Source: Arthrobacter sp. YN
GTDB taxonomy: Bacteria > Actinomycetota > Actinomycetes > Actinomycetales > Micrococcaceae
Direction of reading: 5' to 3'
DNA: 64,000 bases
Assembly (NCBI RefSeq): GCF_002224285.1
Contig: NZ_CP022436.1
Coordinates: forward strand, 3,348,001-3,412,000
How positions within the stretch are numbered: position 1 is the stretch's first letter; each line of letters opens with the position of its first letter. The translations under genes were made by a program, and so were the position numbers. The notes under the pieces are model-generated. The model had not been told where the DNA came from. It did no database searches and saw only the letters and a list, made by a program, of their open reading frames with translations. Positions 38,701 through 47,419 of the stretch are shown in pieces.

Positions 38701-39892
38701 CGTTGGCCAGGCAAGGGTAGGTGCGCTCGTGGGCCTGCACCAATTACCGCTTGCAGCGCGTGTGTTAAAACGTCTCGCCGAGGAAATGGACTGCCGACGC
38801 ACCAGCAACGACGCCGGGAGGACCTCCAAGCCTCTGACTTTGATCATCACGGGGTGGTGCTCATGGGCCACCGCCTTCCGGGCCGGGACCTCAGCCTGGG
38901 CAGAGAGCCTCCTGCAGGACATTGTGAGGGACGGCCGTCCTCTCGGCATCACGGTGATGATTTGTGGCGAGCGGGAATTGGTCAGTTCACGTTTCTTTGC
39001 CGCGATACAAAACCGGGCTTATTTTCCGTCAGGCTCCACGGAGGAAGCCCGGTTTCACTGGCCCCGCTTTCCAGAGGTGGAGCCAATTCCAGGGCGCGCC
39101 GTCGCCACGGGCAACTTCGTCGACGGAGATACAGTGGTTACCCAGTTTCGCGAGGCTCCCGACGAGGGGCACTGGCCGTTCGCCCCTCCCCCACAAGGGA
39201 AACCGCCCTTCCGTCTGCGGCCGCTTCCCGATCGCCTGGACGAACAGGAATTTCGTGTTGGGCTCAAGTCCTCGTCTGCCCTGTTGATGTCTGCCGGGCA
39301 GGAATCGGGGAACGCTCTATGGATCGGCGTTGGAGGGGACGAAGCGATGCCCGTTTCCCTGCCTCTCCGGCTGCACGGTGTCAGCATCATCCTCGGCGGC
39401 CATCGATCAGGGAAGAGCACGGCTTTGGCATCACTCCGTCGCCTGAATCCTTCAGTTGCCTGGGTTGTTCCGGCACTTGGAACATCCGCGGAATCTTCCC
39501 GGGCCTCGGCCACACAAGAAAACTGTGACCTGGACCCGGAGAGCGTCGTGTTGGTGGACGACGCGGACTCTCTTGACACCCAAGGGCGCCAAGCCCTCAC
39601 TGCTTTGGTGGGTAAAGTCCGAGGCATCGTGATGACAGCCACTCCCGGGCCCGCACTGACGCAGCAACTGCCACTGGCCCGGGAAGTCCAGACCTTCCGA
39701 ATGGGTGTGGTCCTGGCGCCGGGATCGCCTCACGATGGCGATCTCCTGGGAGTACGGCTGGAAACAGACCGCCCAGCCCGCCCTGGGCGTGGCTATGTGG
39801 TGGAGGGAGGAGAAGTGCAGCCGTTTCAAGCAGTCCTCACAACGGACTTCCCACCCATTGCCGCTCATGGTTCCCCCGCGGAGACGGGTTAA
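35762..39892 (+). CDS. EssC-like FHA-FtsK/SpoIIIE ATPase (type VII secretion type)
   Basis: About 1,376 residues from ATG 35762; an in-frame extension to 35606 is unlike the family. An N-terminal beta-grasp-like region (about 1-75) precedes an FHA domain (about 95-175; FRIGRGATEISVPDPDMSREHA). Two membrane helices follow (about 210-255), then an ATPase domain with Walker A GTTGSGKSE and Walker B LVLVIDEFRMLID. A second domain has a degenerate P-loop (GSASSGMHACF), and a third has GGHRSGKST and VVLVDDADSLD. This order is that of EssC, the motor of Firmicutes-type T7SS, more than of mycobacterial EccC. No WXG100, EsaA, EssB or YukD-like gene is seen nearby. Substrate unknown. Its stop overlaps the convergent gene's stop. 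Confidence 0.8.
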   Translation: MTLECTLVRGPAAAEFSAPEELTIRVPVGTPGAHLQTILGDERGTGSLAVDGRDIAALTVGRPPLVSGAIIVDGPAPHHLSEPASLPLMLLTHSGPSAGVVFRIHRGRFRIGRGATEISVPDPDMSREHAILDVSSTALTLSGVAAVNPVLVDGRPSRRTSLTSESTILCGNSVFSVSTERGPLPEISNDAGRSVEEPLEVPHSGRQGNRMAIILAAVLPLIAGVGLAIATGMWMYLGFTAISAVSLLIPFITGRKSRRECRLAVARAAQEDLGRRQRCSPSAAELVVAACGRAAMEVRDAARGQSDSSLSQSPADSPRETVSADSGSWIRLGTAEAQANIRLVPDDPMFSAPDIGSAAVTLDPQLPTVALDGPPDHVDSLLRFMLMQMAGYPRAAESPVIIVGSVGRLPLSARFLAKVTLTTQYEAALTAMLQLSGSAHGRLLIIDEPAGWDKAALASLLGAARRNGWQVVRCGPPAEHPGPLIELSTSGTTGTLDVAGERRTFVPDLVPISVFDAFCRTMASLAHQEHVGTRQPVPEQCTLAALLPSGTRRVLLRWEDTARLPGLRAVLGQGRQGPVTFDFKRDGPHLLVAGTTGSGKSELLRTLVASMALTYSPNHTTFLFVDFKGGSGLRPLAGLPHCVGLLTDLGGRQLDRALASLRAEIRYREELFAAADVTDLDQYHLAASSPYPAVPHLVLVIDEFRMLIDEAPGALRELMRVATIGRSLGVHLVMATQRPQGALTADIRANVASSIALRVQSEAESVDIINSKVAASIRADTPGRAYLVRASDTPEEFQAASLSVSHDARASDGPVDGSPQLVHTASQILNNGSRREVPPSQPLAGHRDALPDAGVGRLVLTVQDAWRRQGSSLPRHPVAEPLPSAIPWSGGPSLADASDVPATTEAVPWRVGPLALVDRPTRQVVEPLQWLPAEHGHLAMIGSASSGMHACFRAVSAMLSTQGPQPHPFVLDAAGILGDLVGQARVGALVGLHQLPLAARVLKRLAEEMDCRRTSNDAGRTSKPLTLIITGWCSWATAFRAGTSAWAESLLQDIVRDGRPLGITVMICGERELVSSRFFAAIQNRAYFPSGSTEEARFHWPRFPEVEPIPGRAVATGNFVDGDTVVTQFREAPDEGHWPFAPPPQGKPPFRLRPLPDRLDEQEFRVGLKSSSALLMSAGQESGNALWIGVGGDEAMPVSLPLRLHGVSIILGGHRSGKSTALASLRRLNPSVAWVVPALGTSAESSRASATQENCDLDPESVVLVDDADSLDTQGRQALTALVGKVRGIVMTATPGPALTQQLPLAREVQTFRMGVVLAPGSPHDGDLLGVRLETDRPARPGRGYVVEGGEVQPFQAVLTTDFPPIAAHGSPAETG

Positions 39893-40389
39893 AGGACTCC
39901 GGAGGTACCGCCTGTGCGCGACGCGTAGGCAATCACGTCCCTATGGAAAAGGAACACAATGGCCGCAACGGCCGGGATGATCATAGCCAGGCCCGGCAGA
40001 ACAAGCCCACCGGTCATAGTGGGGAAACCGATGGTGAGAACGAACAACTGGGCCACCAACGCAGCCGCCCGGGTCCATCGGTATCCTCGGAACAGGTAAT
40101 GCCCCACTGCGAACAACCACACCGAAAAGGCAAGGAGCAGCCCCAGCGTAAAAACGGCTCCCCAGAAAGTCAGCACCGGGGCGCCAGTAAGCAATTCGTA
40201 CGCGTACCAGGCGGCGGCACCCATGAGCGCGAGGGCTTCCAACAGGACAACGGCAGAGATCACTGCCACCCCACGGGGCCGGCGACTGCCGGCTCGGCCG
40301 CTGTTCTCATGGTGCGCCTGCGCGTCGGAATCTTCTCCCGGCTCCGGTCCGGAGGCGGGTTGGGCAGGGTTTACGGGAGGTCTTGACAC
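39889..40389 (-). CDS. small membrane protein of unknown function
   Basis: 166 residues. A Pro/Gly/Glu-rich cytoplasmic N-terminus (about 1-38) is followed by four predicted membrane helices (about 42-65, 75-97, 108-128, 132-152) with short loops. No family motif was recognised. Its stop codon overlaps that of the convergent EssC-like gene (TTAA). It diverges from whiB with a 239-base intergenic region. Proteins of this size and topology are common as hypotheticals in Arthrobacter. A link to the secretion ATPase is possible only by position. Confidence 0.6.
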   Translation of the reverse strand: MSRPPVNPAQPASGPEPGEDSDAQAHHENSGRAGSRRPRGVAVISAVVLLEALALMGAAAWYAYELLTGAPVLTFWGAVFTLGLLLAFSVWLFAVGHYLFRGYRWTRAAALVAQLFVLTIGFPTMTGGLVLPGLAMIIPAVAAIVFLFHRDVIAYASRTGGTSGVL

Positions 40390-40532
40390 ACTGGCACACT
40401 ACCGGACATAGTCATCTAGCAGTGAGGGCACTGGCGGCTGATGTGATGCATCGCTCACAGATTCCGGGCATTTCGACCACTAACACCCCTTGTTTACAAG
40501 GCGTTAACATGAAACGCTTGACTCAGACGACC

Positions 40533-40556
40533 AAGGGGGCCCATGCGGGCCCCTTT
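40533..40556 (+). promoter_or_regulatory. GC-rich hairpin in the whiB upstream region
   Basis: A ten-base stem (40533-40542 with 40547-40556, one G-U) and a four-base loop are followed by a short pyrimidine stretch. It lies 73 bases before the whiB start and could end a short leader or upstream RNA, or attenuate whiB. Confidence 0.4.
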
Positions 40557-40570
40557 CCTTTGGAGCCTCT

Positions 40571-40586
40571 CGTGAATGTTTTCACA
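40571..40586 (+). promoter_or_regulatory. CRP-like binding site upstream of whiB1
   Basis: CGTGAATGTTTTCACA differs by one base from the CRP consensus TGTGA-N6-TCACA. It is centred about 50 bases before the start codon, close to a possible -10 (TATCTA at 40595-40600). Mycobacterial whiB1 is CRP-controlled, which supports the reading. Confidence 0.45.
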
Positions 40587-40628
40587 AAAGGCCCTATCTA
40601 GTTCTCACGAATGGAGTGACTGATCAGC

Positions 40629-40877
40629 ATGGATTGGCGTAATCGCGCAGCCTGCCTCGACAAGGACCCGGAGCTCTTCTTCCCAGTCGGCAACACGGGA
40701 CCAGCACTTCTGCAAATCGAGGAAGCCAAGAGCGTCTGCCGCCGCTGCCCCGTAGTGGACACCTGCCTGCAGTGGGCGCTGGAGTCCGGACAAGACGCCG
40801 GTGTTTGGGGCGGCATGAGTGAAGACGAGCGTCGGGCTCTCAAGCGTCGCGCTGCCCGCGCGCGCCGCGCTTCCTAG
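40629..40877 (+). CDS. whiB1: WhiB-family Fe-S transcription factor, WhiB1-like
   Basis: 82 residues. The four cluster-ligating cysteines are Cys9, Cys37, Cys40 and Cys46 (C-x27-C-x2-C-x5-C). The turn GVWGG is at 58-62, and a basic C-terminus (RRALKRRAARARR) binds DNA. WhiB1 carries a 4Fe-4S cluster, senses nitric oxide and acts with the primary sigma factor. The identification as WhiB1 rests on length, motif spacing and the neighbouring convergent pdtaS, the same pair as Rv3219-Rv3220c. A CRP-like site and a hairpin lie upstream, and a strong terminator follows. Confidence 0.93.
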   Translation: MDWRNRAACLDKDPELFFPVGNTGPALLQIEEAKSVCRRCPVVDTCLQWALESGQDAGVWGGMSEDERRALKRRAARARRAS

Positions 40878-40901
40878 AAGCATTAAGTAGACCTCATTAA
40901 T

Positions 40902-40938
40902 AAGGAAGGCCGCGGACCATTGGTCCGCGGCCTTCCTT
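40902..40938. terminator. bidirectional terminator between whiB1 and pdtaS
   Basis: A near-perfect palindrome with arms 40902-40919 and 40921-40938 has a T-rich right flank and an A-rich left flank. It sits between the convergent genes and suits both strands. Confidence 0.85.
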
Positions 40939-41005
40939 TTGTTAAGCCATGGCCGCAGGCGCGCCCCAGTGACATCGGGGAGCGCGCCGACATCTTAAGT
41001 GCGGG

Positions 41006-42474
41006 TTAAGTGCGGGCCAAATTCAAAACGATTTCGACGGCCGTTCCCCCACCGTCGCGAGGGCTCCACTGGATTGATCCACCGAGTTCGCTCGTCACCA
41101 GCGTGCGGACAATCTGCAGGCCCAGGCCTTCGGTGTATTGACCGTCCGGCAGGCCAACGCCGTCGTCGGCAATGGTCACGGTCAGAAATTCGTCATTTCC
41201 GTCGCCGTCAGCCCGATCAGCCAAGAGCCATACTGTTCCGGTGCGTCCTTCAAGACCGTGCTCCACGGCGTTGGTGACCAACTCGTTAATGACCAGGGCC
41301 AACGGAGTGGCAAAGTCGCTGGGCAACTCGCCAAACATCCCTGAACGTTCCGTTCGTACTTGCTGGGACGGCGATGCCACCTCGGCAGACAGCCGGAACT
41401 GCCGTCCGATCAATTCATCAAAGTCAACACTCTGCGTCAACCCCTGGGAAAGGGTTTCGTGGACGAGTGCGATGGTGGCCACGCGCCGCATCGCTTGTTC
41501 CAAGCCCTGCTTCGCCTCGTCACTGACCATACGGCGCGATTGCATTCGCAGCAGTGCCGCCACAGTTTGAAGGTTGTTTTTCACCCGGTGATGGATTTCC
41601 CGGATAGTGGCATCTTTGGTAACGAGTTCCATTTCCCTGCGCCGCAGTTCCGAGACATCGCGGCACAGGACGAGGGCACCGAACCGGTGTTGCTCGTCGC
41701 GTAAAGGAATGGCCCGCAGAGAAAGACTGACGCCACGGGACTCAATCTCACTTCGCCAAGGCATCCGACCTGTGACAACCAAGGGCAGAGTCTCATCCAC
41801 CATCCGGCGGTCTTTGAGGAGCCCGGCAGTTACTTCCGCCAAGGACCGTCCCTCCAGCGACTCAACTTCGCCGAGCCGCCTGAAGGCTGACACCCCGTTG
41901 GGGCTCGCGTACTGCACGATACCTTCGGCGTCCAGCCTGATGAGTCCGTCTCCCACACGTGGCGCCCCACGGCGTGATCCAGTGGGCGAAGCGAAGTCGG
42001 GCCACAGTCCCAGAGTTCCCATGCGCAGAAGGTCATAGGCGCACTGACGATACGTCAACTCCAGTCTGGAGGGCATCCGGGAGCTGGACAGATCCATGTG
42101 GGATGTCACTACGGCCAGCGTCCTGCCGTTGCGCACCATGGGAACAGCTTCGACACGCAGTGCCATCTCGCTGCTCCAGCTCGTTTCGCTGGATCGTTCG
42201 ATCGAGCGGCTGTGCCATGCCTTTTCCACCAGTGGGCGAAGATCGGAACGGATGCCCTCCCCACGAAGTCCGCGTGAAACACCGTATGTGATGTCGACGG
42301 ACGGACGTGGGCGAGGGCAATGTAACCGAACTCCGGGTGCGGGAACCACAATGCGAGGTCCGCGAATGCCAAGTCGGCGACCATCTGCCAGTCACCGACG
42401 AGGAGGTGCAGCCATTCGGCATCTCCAGGCCCGAAATCAGCGTGTTCCCTGATGGGGTCTGTAAAGATTGCCAC
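41006..42474 (-). CDS. pdtaS: PdtaS-type sensor histidine kinase, frame disrupted
   Basis: Restored length about 489 residues (mycobacterial PdtaS has about 500). The N-terminal GAF-like region (LLVGDWQMVADLAFADLALW, RPSTSHTVFHADFVG) is read from GTG 42474 in one frame. From about 42260 the next frame carries GEGIRSDLRPLVEKAW, a PAS domain (RVGDGLIRLDAEGIVQYASP), the HisKA_2 phospho-acceptor IREIHHRVKNNLQTVAALL and an HATPase domain (LALVINELVTNAVEHG). PdtaS phosphorylates the RNA-binding antiterminator PdtaR. One extra C in the run 42259-42262 joins the frames. As read, a protein from 42349 would lack the GAF part. GGAGGT precedes 42474. The gene converges with whiB1. Confidence 0.85.
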
Positions 42475-42505
42475 TGCACCTCCATTTGCGACGCTGGGAT
42501 TGCCC

Positions 42506-45500
42506 CTAGCGTCGAACGATTGACCTCAAGAGCCTTAATGCTACCGACAGTGAAGCCATGTCGTCGGCTTCTAGCGCGTTGACCTCGTCAAACATGGTCT
42601 TGGCCCGGCCCAGTTGCTCGGCATTCTGCCCCTCCCACGACTTCAGGCGATCTTCAGCCGAGGTGCCGGCCTCAGTCGACTCCAGGACCGACGTCGTCAT
42701 ATCCGCGACCGTTGAGTACAGGTCGTCCCGAAGGGCGGCCCTGGCCAGCGCCTGCCAGCGGTCGTCACGCGGCAGGGAACTGATCCGTTCCAGCAGCGAA
42801 TCGACATGGAAGCGGTTGAACACGGTGTAGTACACATGGGCCACGTCTTCGACACTGCCGCCACCGGTCTGGGCAATCCGCGCGATATCCAACAGCGCGT
42901 AACTCTCGAACAACTCCGCCCACCTGTGGGCAAGGTGTTCGGGCAAGTCCCAGCCACGTGCCCTATCAAGCCAGCCTGAGATGCGGGTCTTGTCCTCGCC
43001 CCGGAGGTAGTCCAGCAGCTTGGCCCGCAAGGGGGCCATCATCGGCTTGAACGATTCCACCACTGTGGAAATCGGCTGGGATGCCATCCCTTGCCCCAGG
43101 ACCCACCGCACAGCCCTGTCGAGCAGCCGGCGGATGTCCAGGTGGACTTCACTCCAATGTTCTGTCGGGAAGGATGCTGGGAGCGCGTTCAGCTCCGCCA
43201 CCATGGGATCGAGGTCGTAAATTTCGCGTAGCGCCACAAATGCCTTGGCAACCGCTACCTCATTTGCCGATGTTTCTTCGATGGCCCGGAAGGCGAACGT
43301 GATGCCGCCCAGGTTGATGATGTCGTTGGCCACGACGGTGGCGATGATTTCGCGGCGAAGCGGGTGGGTGTCCAGCTCGGCGTCGAACTTCTCGCGCAAT
43401 TGCTTCGGGAAGTAGTTGCGGATGGTGTCCGCAAACCAGGGATCGTCAGCAAGGTTGCTGTCTCGCAGTGCCGCGCCGAGTTCGATCTTGGCGTAGGCCG
43501 CCAGAACTGCCAGTTCCGGAGACGTCAAGCCTTGGCCCTGCTCCAACCTTGAACGAAGCGTCTCCGTGGTGGGCAAGGCTTCGAGATCACGCTTGAGATC
43601 GGCGGACTTCTCCAACCAGTCCATCAGCCGCTCGTAGCTTGGACTCCATTCCGCAACCCGCGTCCGGTCATTCAGGAGCAGGATATTTTGGTCGATGTTG
43701 TCCTGAAGGACGAGTCGTCCCACCTCATCGGTCATATCTGCCAGGAAAGCTGCCCGTTCTCCGGCCTCAAGCTTGCCGGCAGCCACCATTCGGTCCACGA
43801 AGATCTTGATGTTCACTTCATGGTCGGAGCAGTCCACACCGGCTGAGTTGTCGATTGCATCCGTATTGAGGATGACCCCTTGCAGCGCGGCTTCAATACG
43901 CCCGCGTTGCGTCAATCCGAGGTTTCCGCCTTCTCCCACAACCTTGACCCGCAGGTCGCGTCCGTCCACACGAATGGCGTCGTTGGCTTTGTCGCCAACG
44001 GCTGCGTGGGTCTCCGTGCTGGCCTTGACGTAGGTGCCGATGCCGCCGTTATAGAGGAGATCAGCCGGAGCCAGCAAGATCGCGCGAAGCAGCTCCGGCG
44101 GGCTCAGCTGGGTGGTGCCTTCGGGCAAGCCCAGCGCCTTTCGAACTTGGTCAGAGACGGGGATGGTCTTCGCTTGGCGCGCGTAGACTCCTCCACCTTC
44201 ACTGATCAGTGACCTGTCATAGTCATCCCAGGAAGACCGGGGCAGCTCAAAAAGCCGCTGCCGTTCCGCGAAGGATGCCGCGGCGTCGGGCGTGGGATCA
44301 AGGAAGATATGGCGATGGTCGAATGCGGCCAGCAGACGGATGTGCCGGGACAGCAGCATCCCATTACCGAAGACGTCGCCGGACATGTCGCCGACGCCAA
44401 CTACAGTGAACTCTTCGGTCTGGGTATCCAGATCAAGTTCGCTGAAGTGCCTCTTGACCGATTCCCACGCCCCGCGTGCCGTAATGCCCATGGCCTTGTG
44501 GTCGTAGCCCACCGACCCTCCGGAGGCAAAGGCATCGCCCAACCAGAATCCGTACTCGGACGCGAGCCCGTTGGCGGTGTCGGAGAAGGTGGCGGTTCCC
44601 TTGTCGGCTGCCACCACCAGGTAGGAATCGTCGCCATCGTGGCGAACAACGTCCGACGGCGGGACAAGCCTTTCGCCGTCCGCTGACGTCACGAGGTTGT
44701 CGGTGATGTCCAACAAACCCCGGATGAAGGTTTTGTAGCTCTCAATTCCTTCGGCCATCCATGCTGCCCGGTCAACTGCCGGGTTGGGCAGCTTCTTGGC
44801 GAAGAACCCACCCTTGGCACCCGTAGGAACGATCACGGCGTTCTTGACTGTCTGGGCCTTCACCAAGCCCAGGATTTCCGTGCGGAAGTCTTCCCTACGG
44901 TCTGACCAGCGGAGACCGCCGCGGGCTACCTTCCCGAAGCGCAGGTGAACGCCTTCAACCCTGGGTGAGTAGACCCAGATCTCGTACATGGGGCGGGGGA
45001 AGGGCAATCCGTCGATCGACGTTGGATCCAACTTGAAGCTGAGGTATTCCTTGTTTTGGAAGTAGTTGGTCCGCAGGGTGGACTCGATCAGGTTCACGAA
45101 GGTACGCAGCACGCGGTCAGCGTCCAACGTTGCCACTTGCTCAATGGACTCGGCGAGGGCTACGCGTGCTGCAGCCTGGCGTTCCGGCCGAAGATCCTCC
45201 GGAACAGTGGGATCGAAGCGCGCAGAGAAGAGGGCGTTAAGTCCACGGGCAACGTCGGGGTTGCCCAGAAGAGTGTCCGCGATGAAACCGAACGAATTGG
45301 TGTTGCCCATTTGCCGCATGTACTTGGCGTAGGCACGGAGGACCACCACTTGGCGCCAGTGCATGCCCTCACGCAGCACCAGCCGGTCAAAGTTGTCCGA
45401 CTCGACGGATCCTGTGACGGCGGCTCCAAAGGACTCGCCCAGGAGTTCCCCGGTAGCGAGGGGATCGACACCGGCGGGGTATTTGAGTCCAAGGTCGTAG

Positions 45501-47362
45501 AGGAAGAAGTCGCGGCGATCTGAAGTTTCGATCTCGAAGGGACGTTCATCCAAAACTTCAAGACCAAGATTGTGGAAGTAAGGGAGGATCTGGCTCAGGC
45601 TCTTGGGCTCCATGAGGTAGAGCTTGACGCGGGCGTCCTCCTCCAAGGCTTCGCCGGCACCTTCTGGAAGGTACACGTGAACCCCGGGTTTGACCTGCTT
45701 TGTTGCTTCCCCGGCTCTCTCGGCCTGTGCCCCATACTTTTCGAAGCGTTCGATGTCCTCCAAGGCGTCTTCAACTTCATAGTCCACCCGGTAGCCTGCG
45801 GGGAATGCCTCTGCCCACAGGGCAGACAGCACATCGGCACTTTCTGCCGGGCGGTGCTCACGGAGGACCTCGGCGACTCCTTCGCTCCAGGAGCGGGACG
45901 CCCTCATCAGCCGGTGTTCAAGCTCCGCAACATTGACTTCTGCCAGCTCAGCCGTGCGCGGGAGGCGGATCCTGAAGAAGACACGGGCCAAGGCAGATTC
46001 GGTGATCCGGGCCTCGTAGTCGATGCTTTCGGCCTGGAACGTTTCCCGGAGTTCCTGTTCGATCCGAAGGCGAACGCTGGTGGTGTAACGATCACGGGGC
46101 AGGTAGACCACCGCCGACATGAAGCGACCGTAAATGTCAGGTCGGAGGAACAACTTTGTACGGCGACGTTCCTGCAACCGCTGGATCCCCGTGGCAGTAG
46201 CAGCCAGGTCCGGAATCTCGATCTGGAACAGTTCATCGCGCGGGTACGTCTCGAGGATACCCAGGAGATCCTTGCCGGAGTGGGAGTCAATAGGGAACCC
46301 GGCGTTCCGCAGGACGGCGTCCACCTTGTCGCGGACAATAGGGATGTTGCGCACAGAACCGGTGTAGGCACTTGTTGCAAAAAGCCCGATGAATCGCCGT
46401 TCCCCATTGACGTTGCCCTGGGCGTCGAAGCTCTTGACGCCGATGTAGTCGAGGTAGGCAGGCCGGTGGACAGTCGATCGGGAGTTGGCTTTGGTAATCA
46501 CCAGTGCCCGCTTTTCCCGGGCGCGCTTCCGCCCGGCATCCGTGAGGTGCTGGACCTGACGGGTGGTGTCCCCCGCGCGCAGAAGCCCAAGACCGCTGTC
46601 TTCACGCAGTTGAAGGACGTCCTCGCCTTCCTGGTCCACGAGGTCGTACTCGCGGTATCCGAGGAAGGTGAAGTTGCCGTTGTCCAGCCAGCGCAGGAGA
46701 TCCTGTGCCTGCCGGAGTTCGGCGATCTGCTCCGGGTGGGATATGCCGCCAAGGGCTTCTGCCAGTTCCAGTGCTTTGCTGCGCATCTTGGGCCAGTCTT
46801 CCACGGCTGCCCTGACATCGCCGAGGACACGTTGCAGTCCTTCGACCAATTCTGCACGGGCGTCGTCGTTGACACGGTCAATCTCCACTGCAATCCACGA
46901 CTCCATGTGCGACGAGTTGTCACCGTCGCCCAAGAGGTGCGCCACGCTTGGCAGTGCAGCGGTATCGCCGCTCGAGATCCCGACGTTCGAAGGAACCCGG
47001 GAGATGTTTCGGAGCTCCCCGGACACGCGGTCGCGGGTGATCACAAACAAGGGGTGCATGACAAGACGGATCGCACAGTTCTGGCGAACGAGTTCTGCAT
47101 TTACTGAGTCCACCAGGAACGGCATATCGTCAGTGACGATGTACACGACGCTCCGGTCCGCTTCACCCGCGATTTCGACGACGGCGTTGCCCGGCATACG
47201 GGACTGCGCGACCTTTTTGTGATTCGTTGCCCGCGAGATCAGCAGCTCAGGCGAATACGCCCGGGCATCCTCCTCTGCGAGGTGTTCATAGTAGTCACCG
47301 AAGAACCCTTCACGGACAACTGCTGCATCGGACCGATCCTCCACGCTGGATCCTGACGACAT
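42506..47362 (-). CDS. gdh: NAD-specific glutamate dehydrogenase, large (180 kDa) class
   Basis: 1,618 residues, the length of the bacterial large NAD-GDH class (about 1,600). The N-terminal half carries ACT-like and PAS-like regulatory regions (about 60-700). The catalytic part is marked by GLRWSDRREDFRTEILGLVK and PTGAKGGFFAKK, which holds catalytic-site lysines, followed by a nucleotide-binding region (VGVGDMSGDVFGNGML) and a long C-terminal helical domain. The enzyme oxidatively deaminates glutamate to 2-oxoglutarate with NAD+, so it is catabolic. In mycobacteria and streptomycetes the class is allosterically controlled. It lies 31 bases upstream of pdtaS on the same strand. The 57 bases before the CpaE-like gene's stop hold its promoter or leader. 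Confidence 0.95.
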   Translation of the reverse strand: MSSGSSVEDRSDAAVVREGFFGDYYEHLAEEDARAYSPELLISRATNHKKVAQSRMPGNAVVEIAGEADRSVVYIVTDDMPFLVDSVNAELVRQNCAIRLVMHPLFVITRDRVSGELRNISRVPSNVGISSGDTAALPSVAHLLGDGDNSSHMESWIAVEIDRVNDDARAELVEGLQRVLGDVRAAVEDWPKMRSKALELAEALGGISHPEQIAELRQAQDLLRWLDNGNFTFLGYREYDLVDQEGEDVLQLREDSGLGLLRAGDTTRQVQHLTDAGRKRAREKRALVITKANSRSTVHRPAYLDYIGVKSFDAQGNVNGERRFIGLFATSAYTGSVRNIPIVRDKVDAVLRNAGFPIDSHSGKDLLGILETYPRDELFQIEIPDLAATATGIQRLQERRRTKLFLRPDIYGRFMSAVVYLPRDRYTTSVRLRIEQELRETFQAESIDYEARITESALARVFFRIRLPRTAELAEVNVAELEHRLMRASRSWSEGVAEVLREHRPAESADVLSALWAEAFPAGYRVDYEVEDALEDIERFEKYGAQAERAGEATKQVKPGVHVYLPEGAGEALEEDARVKLYLMEPKSLSQILPYFHNLGLEVLDERPFEIETSDRRDFFLYDLGLKYPAGVDPLATGELLGESFGAAVTGSVESDNFDRLVLREGMHWRQVVVLRAYAKYMRQMGNTNSFGFIADTLLGNPDVARGLNALFSARFDPTVPEDLRPERQAAARVALAESIEQVATLDADRVLRTFVNLIESTLRTNYFQNKEYLSFKLDPTSIDGLPFPRPMYEIWVYSPRVEGVHLRFGKVARGGLRWSDRREDFRTEILGLVKAQTVKNAVIVPTGAKGGFFAKKLPNPAVDRAAWMAEGIESYKTFIRGLLDITDNLVTSADGERLVPPSDVVRHDGDDSYLVVAADKGTATFSDTANGLASEYGFWLGDAFASGGSVGYDHKAMGITARGAWESVKRHFSELDLDTQTEEFTVVGVGDMSGDVFGNGMLLSRHIRLLAAFDHRHIFLDPTPDAAASFAERQRLFELPRSSWDDYDRSLISEGGGVYARQAKTIPVSDQVRKALGLPEGTTQLSPPELLRAILLAPADLLYNGGIGTYVKASTETHAAVGDKANDAIRVDGRDLRVKVVGEGGNLGLTQRGRIEAALQGVILNTDAIDNSAGVDCSDHEVNIKIFVDRMVAAGKLEAGERAAFLADMTDEVGRLVLQDNIDQNILLLNDRTRVAEWSPSYERLMDWLEKSADLKRDLEALPTTETLRSRLEQGQGLTSPELAVLAAYAKIELGAALRDSNLADDPWFADTIRNYFPKQLREKFDAELDTHPLRREIIATVVANDIINLGGITFAFRAIEETSANEVAVAKAFVALREIYDLDPMVAELNALPASFPTEHWSEVHLDIRRLLDRAVRWVLGQGMASQPISTVVESFKPMMAPLRAKLLDYLRGEDKTRISGWLDRARGWDLPEHLAHRWAELFESYALLDIARIAQTGGGSVEDVAHVYYTVFNRFHVDSLLERISSLPRDDRWQALARAALRDDLYSTVADMTTSVLESTEAGTSAEDRLKSWEGQNAEQLGRAKTMFDEVNALEADDMASLSVALRLLRSIVRR

Positions 47363-47419
47363 CTACAAACGCCTCCATCACATGTTGATTGCTGCGACTC
47401 TGCAGCCCACATTTTGAGC

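Noticed and set aside
45572..47107. A 511-codon open frame on the plus strand opposite the glutamate dehydrogenase gene
   Set aside because: It is an antisense shadow caused by high GC at third codon positions. The minus strand encodes a full-length known enzyme, and the antisense product has no domain features.
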